NCBI GenBank assembly: GCA_029287755.1
Contig: JARFQM010000457.1
Span: 1 to 12,005 of the forward strand
Reading direction: 5' to 3'
Source: Desulfofustis sp.
Lineage (GTDB): Bacteria; Desulfobacterota; Desulfobulbia; Desulfobulbales; Desulfocapsaceae
DNA length: 12,005 nt
The notes under the pieces are model-generated. The model saw only the letters and a program-made list of their open reading frames with translations. It made no database searches and had not been told where the DNA came from. Every line of letters begins with the position of its first letter. Position 1 is the first letter of the stretch. Made by a program: the position numbers and the translations under genes. Positions 6,637 through 12,005 of this stretch are shown here, in pieces.

Positions 6637-6988
6637 TGTAAAGTGCTAATAATTCATCCTGCTTTTTCCAGAAGCATCGCCAGTCTTGAATAACCACTCA
6701 GGGTAAAGCCGTTCAATCGACTTCCGAGTGGAATTCGGCGACCAGTCATAGCCTCACGGTGGAAAAGCATGCCGCACGGATTTTGTCCGCAGTCCATGAA
6801 CTGGAGCGAGAAGACAGCCTTGTAAAAGAAGGCGGCATAGGCAAACTGTCGATCGCCTTAGGACCATATCCAGCTGAATTTTCCGGGACAGAGAACTGTC
6901 AGCTGTCGCTGTAAAAATCATTGAACTCGTGCGGGAACTCGAGGCAGATAGAAACGCCCGCAACAGGGAGTTGATCAAGCAGCATGTG
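6637..6988 (+). pseudogene. Decayed LysR-type transcriptional regulator
   Basis: Three plus-strand frames, read in turn, rebuild pieces of one LysR protein in the right order. Frame one from 6637: HPAFSRSIASLE (HTH recognition helix), stop TAA at 6691, then PLRVKPFNRLPSGIR (the LFxRxxxGI wing). Near 6736-6741 one base is missing. Frame two from 6741: TSHSLTVEKHAARIL, AVHELERE (linker helix), then GIGKLSIALGPYPAEFSG, the start of the effector domain, ending at TAA 6912. From about 6881 a third frame gives FRDRELSAVAVKIIELVRELEAD, like the C-terminal helix of LysR proteins (LSPAAxxFIxLLRE). Most of the effector domain, roughly 150 or more codons of a normal 300, is gone. No functional product is possible. 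It lies head-to-head with the DUF3604 gene. The family call rests on motif recall, not a search. Confidence 0.68.
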
Positions 6989-7202
6989 CACGAGTCCGCA
7001 GGGCACCCTGGGGGGAAGTGCCTGCCTGGACGAAGACGAGCCGTGCAATCAATGATGAGGAGTTCAAGTTATAAGCGCCCAATCAGAAATGATTCTCATT
7101 ACGTGCATATTATTATTTTTTCGGATAAGTTCTCGTTAAACGAAATTCATCAGCCAACATAACCTGAATGTGAAGATTTCAAACCGCCTGCCCCCTGGAT
7201 AA
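6989..7202. other. Spacer upstream of tamA
   Basis: The third frame of the LysR fossil stays open to about 7162, but after about 6990 it shows no family resemblance, so I treat the rest as non-coding. The stretch becomes AT-rich after 7075 and contains the Fur-box-like palindrome and a TATTATTATTTTTT tract (about 7108-7121). I found no convincing paired -35/-10 for tamA. There is no Shine-Dalgarno better than GGA before the TTG start. Confidence 0.45.
7088..7100. promoter_or_regulatory. Fur-box-like palindrome upstream of tamA
   Basis: AATGATTCTCATT (minus strand AATGAGAATCATT) matches the core of the Fur consensus GATAATGATAATCATTATC at 11 of 13 central positions, or 12 of 19 over the full site. 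The GAGAATCATT form is common in real Fur sites. It lies about 102 bp before the tamA start and just after the LysR fossil. It may control tamAB, or be left over from a lost gene. Confidence 0.45.
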
Positions 7203-8945
7203 TTGATCTATCGCATCGTTCTCTGCATTGTCCTGGTCCTCTTTGTCTTTCCAGGCCACCTGTGCATGGCGGCAACGCTTGAAGTCGCGATTACCGGCGT
7301 CGAGGGCAAAGCCTACGAAAATATCTTATCCAGACTACGGATATACCGGCTGAGCCAACTGGATGAACAACCGGATTATCTGGAGGTGAAGCGGCTCCAC
7401 AGACTCGCTCCGCAGGACATCGAGGCGGCGCTCGCCCCTTATGGATATCACAGCGTGCAAGTAGAGTCAGATCTCATCGCAACGGAAAACGGATGGCGGG
7501 CAAGCTACGATGTCGAACCCGGCAGACAAGTGTACATCACCGACGTGTCGATCACCGTCATCGGCGCAGGCAAAGACGCCCTGGCCACGACTGACGGTCA
7601 GACCATTACAGCGCTGAGGGTGGGCGATCCGCTCAATCATCCACTCTACGAGCAGGAAAAGAGCAGACTGCTCCGGGAACTGCGTGCCCTTGGCTTTCTC
7701 TCCGCCGCCTTTCAGGTCCAGAACATCAAGGTAAATCGTGCGGATCATAGTGCCGGTATCGAACTGTTGCTCGATACCGGACCAGCTTTTCGTTTCGGTG
7801 AAATCATCAGCGACCAGGATGTCATCGACGAAGACCTGTTCTCTCGATTCATCAGTTTCGAATCCGGCGATCGGTTCGACTCCTCTATCCTGCCAGGCCT
7901 CCAGCGAGATTTATATCGAACCGGTTTTTTCCAGCGGGTCAGCGTGATCCCCGATATAAGTGACGAGAATGGGTCCTATGTGCCTGTTATCATCGTCGCT
8001 GAGCCAAGCGAGTCGGTCACCAATGTCAGCCTCGGGGTCGGCTACGCGACCGATACCAGCTTCAACATACGCCTGGACTATCAGAACCGGCTGCTCAACC
8101 GCTCCGGCCACAGTGCCTTCTCTTCTCTGTTGTTGGGCGATCAGCGAAGCATGGTCCAGCTCAACTACCGGGTGCCCGGGCCCGACCCGCTGCATACGGC
8201 CTTCACCGGAACCGGCGGCTGGAACCGGGAGCTGTGGGAGGACACCGAGACAGAAAAATTCTCGGCAGGCATCAGTTACGGGTACGACAACTCTCCCCAT
8301 TTCAGGACCCTGTCGCTGCAGTTTTTTAATGAAGACTATCAGATCGGGGCGACCTCCGAAACAGGAAGATTTCTGATGCCCGGACTGAGCGGGTCATGGG
8401 CGAGAGCCGATGCGCTCGTCAACACGAGTCGGGGTGGGCGTGTAACCCTCGAGATCGAAGGGGCGAGCAGCGAACTGCTCTCCGACGCCACGTTCGCGAA
8501 ACTGCGACTCAGCGGCCGGGCGATCATTTCACCCCTGCAGAAGTGGCGTCTCATCGGGCGGAGCTCCGTCGGCACGATAATAGTCGACACCATCGATGAA
8601 ATTCCCCCATCGTTGAGATTTTACGCCGGCGGTGAAAAGAGCGTCCGGGGGTACAAATACAAAACCCTGGGTCCTCAGGACAGCACCGGTACGATAGTGG
8701 GCGGCAGGGTCCTGCTCACCGGCAGTATTTCCCTGGAGAGGCAGGTGCTGGAGTTTGGCAGAGTGTCGGCTTTTTTCGACATCGGCAACGCCATGGATGA
8801 CTGGGACGTCGATCTGGTCCGGGGCGTGGGAGTAGGCATCGGCCTGGCCCTGCCTTTCGGGCAGATAAAGCTGGACTTCGCCTATCCCCTGGATGATGAG
8901 GGAACCGCACAGTACGTCTACTTGCGCGTAGGGACCGATCTCTGA
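7203..8945 (+). CDS. tamA: Translocation and assembly module outer-membrane protein TamA (Omp85 family)
   Basis: A 580-residue protein: signal peptide at 1-24 (hydrophobic IVLCIVLVLFVF, cleavage near CMAA), three POTRA domains (about 25-105, 108-190, 195-268), then a C-terminal beta-barrel (about 275-580). FYAGGEKSVRGYKYKTLGP carries the Omp85 signature VRGY (481-484, R482) of the loop that folds into the barrel. The barrel ends in VYLRVGTDL. The length matches E. coli TamA (577). Known role: outer-membrane partner of TamB, helping insert certain autotransporters and other barrel proteins, and implicated in phospholipid traffic to the outer membrane. The start is TTG at 7203, placed directly after an in-frame TAA (7200-7202), so the gene cannot begin further upstream. 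The next ATG (codon 22) would destroy the signal peptide. tamB follows with a one-base overlap. Confidence 0.92.
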   Translation: MIYRIVLCIVLVLFVFPGHLCMAATLEVAITGVEGKAYENILSRLRIYRLSQLDEQPDYLEVKRLHRLAPQDIEAALAPYGYHSVQVESDLIATENGWRASYDVEPGRQVYITDVSITVIGAGKDALATTDGQTITALRVGDPLNHPLYEQEKSRLLRELRALGFLSAAFQVQNIKVNRADHSAGIELLLDTGPAFRFGEIISDQDVIDEDLFSRFISFESGDRFDSSILPGLQRDLYRTGFFQRVSVIPDISDENGSYVPVIIVAEPSESVTNVSLGVGYATDTSFNIRLDYQNRLLNRSGHSAFSSLLLGDQRSMVQLNYRVPGPDPLHTAFTGTGGWNRELWEDTETEKFSAGISYGYDNSPHFRTLSLQFFNEDYQIGATSETGRFLMPGLSGSWARADALVNTSRGGRVTLEIEGASSELLSDATFAKLRLSGRAIISPLQKWRLIGRSSVGTIIVDTIDEIPPSLRFYAGGEKSVRGYKYKTLGPQDSTGTIVGGRVLLTGSISLERQVLEFGRVSAFFDIGNAMDDWDVDLVRGVGVGIGLALPFGQIKLDFAYPLDDEGTAQYVYLRVGTDL

Positions 8946-11900
8946 TGAAAAAAATTTTCGTCACCACAGTATTGCTCTTTCTGGCTCTTCTATTCGCACT
9001 TGTCTATACCCTTTTCTACACTGCGAGCGGCATCAGCATTGCAGTCGGTCTGATTTCCCGGCTGACGGAGCACCAGGTCTCGGTCGAAAACAGCAGCGGC
9101 AGACTGCTGGACCACTGGGAGCTTAACGGGGTGCGCGTCCGCTCCGCCGCATTCGAGGCTTCTGTCGACAGGCTCGCCGTCGAGTGGCATCCCGCCGATC
9201 TCCTCCAGGGCTCCCTGCGTGTCGGCTTCCTGCACGCCGGGAGTGTGGAGGTAACTATTGCGGAGGCCCGGAGTGACGTGGTTCCCCGCTCGGACCAATT
9301 GTCACTGCCCGAAATATCCCTGCGGCTGCCTATAGAAGTCGACGAATTACAGATCGAGGAATTGTCGATCTATCAGAGCAGCAGGCAAATGCTGTTTGAG
9401 ATCGATTATATATCCCTTGAGGCGGCTGCCAGAAATTCACTGATCTCCATCTCCGAACTCGTCATCAGACATCCTCAGTTTCAGACCAGCATGCAAGGAA
9501 ACCTGGTCACCTCGATGAACTGGTCCACAGACCTCACCGGCACCTGGAACCTGGCCAGGGACGGATGCGTGGAAGTTCAGGGTGAGTTCGGCCTCAACGG
9601 TACAGTCGATGAAATTGCCATCGGATTATCGGCAAGCGGTCCCGGAACCGTCGCCATCGAGGGAAAAGTATACGGGCTGCTGGACGATCCCAGCTGGGAG
9701 CTCGACGGAACAGCCGATCTCTTTCTGCCCGATCTGTGCAACGCCCTGAACCCGCTGGCTGCCGATTTGACCTTTCATATGGAAGGCAGACCGGCTGACT
9801 ACCTTGTGCAGGTATGGTCGGAACTGGCATACCCAGACCTGCCGAACATCGAAGGCTCGTTTTTCATATCGGGAAATATGGACCGGCTGACATTCGACCG
9901 TTCCACCATCAGGTTCGACAACAACGACCTCGAGTTCAGCGGGCAGTTCGGCTGGAAGGATGGTATCGACTGGTCACTGGCGCTCTCGTCGACTGAATTT
10001 GATTTTTCCCATTATCAGGAATTCGTCGACGGTCATGCCGATGTGGCGCTCACTTCGACGGGGTCCCTGGTGGATGGCCGGTTGAGATATTCCGGCAGTA
10101 TTTCCGATTTGAACATCACCATCGAAGAGCCCGCCCTAGCGCTTCAGAGTAAGTTCGAATTCCAGGGCGATGACCGGGAGATCGAAATTACCGCCGCCGA
10201 AGTCGCGGCCAGACAGGGCATGCTCGAACTGGACGGCACCTTCGGCTGGTCCGGAGTCCCGAGCTGGCAGGTCTCCGGACGATTTGACCGGATCAATCCT
10301 GCCGAATGGGGAGAGTTTCCCGCAGGGCTGATCCAGGCTGAGGTGCACAGCAGCGGCTCGGTGGCAGAACACGGCATCCAAGCGAAAGCGACACTGGCCT
10401 CTCTGAACGGGGAGTTTGCCGGTTACCCCGTGCAGGGAGAGGGCACCGTAGAATATCTGTCCAACGAGCTCATCGTCAGGGAGCTGTTCCTGCTCTCGGG
10501 GCCAAACTCCCTGGCCGTGGACGGATCCGTCGGCACCTCGGTCGAGCTGCGCGTTTCTGTGGACGCTCAGGATCTCGCCCGCCTGCATGAACGGCTTCAA
10601 GGCCGGCTTGAAATGCACGGCTCCATCCATGGAGAACGGCAGTCGCCGCACCTCGACTTCTCGGCACGAGCAGACGATCTCGCCTTCGCAGATTACCTGC
10701 TCAGCTCGCTCGACGCGTCAGCGAGCTTCGATCAGCAGGGAGACCTGGAGTTGAGCCTGGCAGTCGACAGCCTCCAGAAGAGATCGGATCCGCGTGAAGA
10801 ACTGGCCGATAAAGTGGAGGTTTTCATATCTGGAAATGAAGAGGACCACAGCTTCACCATCACTATACTATCGGCATTCGGCACCCTGGCTGCGAAGGGT
10901 TCCGGCCACATTGTCGACAGGTCCGGCTGGTCGGGGACCTTCCAGGATCTGGCTTATGACCACCCGCTCTATGGACATTGGCATTCGCAGGAGCCCGCCA
11001 GGGTTGCGCTTTTCCCGGAAGCCGCATCCCTCCAGGAATTTTGTCTGACCTCACCAGCCGGCGGCGTCTGCGCCGGCGGTTCCTGGTCCCCGGCGGATGG
11101 CTGGCAGGCCGAGCTTTCCTCGCTGCGCTTCGATGTCGCCAGCCTGGAGCGCTGGAATCTTCTGGCCTTTCCGCTCAGAGGAGAGCTCCGCGGAGAGCTG
11201 CAGGCTGCCGGAGATGGGGCTGCGGTGAAGAGCGGCGCCGCCCGCTTCTACTCAGAGCAGTTGCACCTGGGGGACAGCGCAGATGCGCATGAGGATCTTC
11301 TGCGCTTCACCGATACTGCCTTGAGCCTGGAGCTTGAGCATCAGATCCTGCAGACCAGCCTGCAAAGCCAGGCCGCCCATGGATCGAGTCTGGTGGTCGG
11401 GTTGATCATCGCTGGTGTCGGCAATCCCTCCGCACCATTTACCGAACTGCCCCTCGCCGGAACCCTTGAGGCGCAGGTTGAAGATCTGAGCCGCCTCGCC
11501 GCTCTGATTGGAGATTCAGCTATTCCGGAGGGCCGTATCAGCGCAGATCTGCAAATCGGCGGCGTCCTCGGCGACCCGGATCTGCACGGCAGGATAACGC
11601 TCGAGGGAGGAGGATTGATGCTGCCCGATTACGGACTGCATCTGCAGGAGATCGCCGCGGAACTGCAGGGCGACCGGCAGGGCCTCGGGGTGCAGATGAC
11701 CGCCAGATCCGGAGAAGGGCGAGGCAGTGTTGAGGGCCGCGTGCAAATTGCGGACGGGAGCTGGGCCGCCGATCTGGACATCGGCGGTCAGGATCTGCAG
11801 CTGCTGGATCAGCGCGAGCTGCGCGTCGCCGGAAATCCCGCGCTCAATCTTTTCTTCCGTCCGGAAGGCGGCATCCTGAGCGGGACCTTGTTCATTCCGA

Positions 11901-12005
11901 GGGCTCGCATCGAGCCGGAGGAGATGGCTGGCTCGGATAGTATTTCACGAGACACTACGTTCGTGGATGAAGCGGCTCCTGAGAGCCGACTTCCGCTTGA
12001 TCTGG
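8945..12005 (+). CDS. tamB: Translocation and assembly module inner-membrane protein TamB, truncated at the window edge
   Basis: The start ATG shares one base with the tamA stop (TGATG), so translation is almost certainly coupled. The frame is open to the right edge, giving 1020 residues. A single N-terminal membrane helix (about 2-29, KKIFVTTVLLFLALLFALVY) anchors it in the inner membrane. The rest is a long periplasmic beta-rich region of repeating strand-turn units, as in the AsmA-like TamB/YhdP/VPS13-type bridge proteins. SLQEFCLTSPAG...CAGGSW (about residues 695-714) matches the conserved cysteine-pair segment of gammaproteobacterial TamB. Family members are about 1200-1300 residues, and the conserved C-terminal TamB (DUF490) domain that binds TamA should lie mostly just beyond the window. 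Known role: spans the periplasm to TamA; TamB and its paralogues are needed for glycerophospholipid transport to the outer membrane. No frameshift or stop was seen. Confidence 0.92.
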   Translation, partial: MKKIFVTTVLLFLALLFALVYTLFYTASGISIAVGLISRLTEHQVSVENSSGRLLDHWELNGVRVRSAAFEASVDRLAVEWHPADLLQGSLRVGFLHAGSVEVTIAEARSDVVPRSDQLSLPEISLRLPIEVDELQIEELSIYQSSRQMLFEIDYISLEAAARNSLISISELVIRHPQFQTSMQGNLVTSMNWSTDLTGTWNLARDGCVEVQGEFGLNGTVDEIAIGLSASGPGTVAIEGKVYGLLDDPSWELDGTADLFLPDLCNALNPLAADLTFHMEGRPADYLVQVWSELAYPDLPNIEGSFFISGNMDRLTFDRSTIRFDNNDLEFSGQFGWKDGIDWSLALSSTEFDFSHYQEFVDGHADVALTSTGSLVDGRLRYSGSISDLNITIEEPALALQSKFEFQGDDREIEITAAEVAARQGMLELDGTFGWSGVPSWQVSGRFDRINPAEWGEFPAGLIQAEVHSSGSVAEHGIQAKATLASLNGEFAGYPVQGEGTVEYLSNELIVRELFLLSGPNSLAVDGSVGTSVELRVSVDAQDLARLHERLQGRLEMHGSIHGERQSPHLDFSARADDLAFADYLLSSLDASASFDQQGDLELSLAVDSLQKRSDPREELADKVEVFISGNEEDHSFTITILSAFGTLAAKGSGHIVDRSGWSGTFQDLAYDHPLYGHWHSQEPARVALFPEAASLQEFCLTSPAGGVCAGGSWSPADGWQAELSSLRFDVASLERWNLLAFPLRGELRGELQAAGDGAAVKSGAARFYSEQLHLGDSADAHEDLLRFTDTALSLELEHQILQTSLQSQAAHGSSLVVGLIIAGVGNPSAPFTELPLAGTLEAQVEDLSRLAALIGDSAIPEGRISADLQIGGVLGDPDLHGRITLEGGGLMLPDYGLHLQEIAAELQGDRQGLGVQMTARSGEGRGSVEGRVQIADGSWAADLDIGGQDLQLLDQRELRVAGNPALNLFFRPEGGILSGTLFIPRARIEPEEMAGSDSISRDTTFVDEAAPESRLPLDL

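Noticed and set aside
10136..10651. 171-codon minus-strand open frame
   Set aside because: It is antisense to tamB, a continuous and well-supported frame.
1..12005. CRISPR array, tRNA or insertion-sequence ends
   Set aside because: No regularly spaced repeats, cloverleaf with the usual conserved arms, or paired terminal repeats with a transposase were seen on reading either strand.

Overview
The window looks like chromosome of a gammaproteobacterium, probably free-living or marine. The evidence is an adjacent tamA-tamB pair with gammaproteobacterial features, a two-domain MltF-type lytic transglycosylase, a ClsA-type cardiolipin synthase, and a secreted DUF3604 protein of a kind common in environmental Gammaproteobacteria. 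Sampled lines give about 47-55% GC for the four left-hand genes, about 63-73% for the DUF3604 gene, about 60-63% for tamAB, and about 33% for the spacer at 4020-4200. The genus cannot be named from the sequence. No tRNA, rRNA, CRISPR array or insertion sequence was seen.

Left block, all on the minus strand. Reading from right to left: a secreted DUF3604 protein (4319-6319), an AT-rich spacer with a good extended -10 promoter, an MltF-like lytic transglycosylase (2496-3989), a short spacer with a weak terminator and a possible coding relic, an orphan AAA+ ATPase (1220-2269), a GAP/LysE-like membrane protein (483-1151), and the N-terminal third of a cardiolipin synthase (467 running off the left edge). 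The last two are 15 bp apart and probably cotranscribed.

Middle, 6320-7202. This stretch has no intact gene but is not empty. On the plus strand lies a clearly recognisable fossil of a LysR-type regulator (about 6637-6988), with a stop codon, a one-base deletion and loss of most of the effector domain. It points away from the DUF3604 gene, the usual arrangement of a LysR regulator and its target, and an operator-like set of repeats still overlaps the predicted DUF3604 promoter. A Fur-box-like palindrome sits just upstream of tamA.

Right block, plus strand. tamA (7203-8945, apparent TTG start) overlaps tamB by one base (8945 to beyond the right edge). Together they form the inner-membrane-to-outer-membrane translocation and assembly module, also implicated in phospholipid transport.

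Most of the window is cell-envelope function: cardiolipin synthesis, peptidoglycan cleavage, TamAB, and a periplasmic metal-hydrolase-like protein. I do not see a coherent new multi-gene system. The most notable points are the LysR fossil beside its presumed former target, the uncharacterised DUF3604 and AAA+ genes, and the Fur-box-like site before tamAB.
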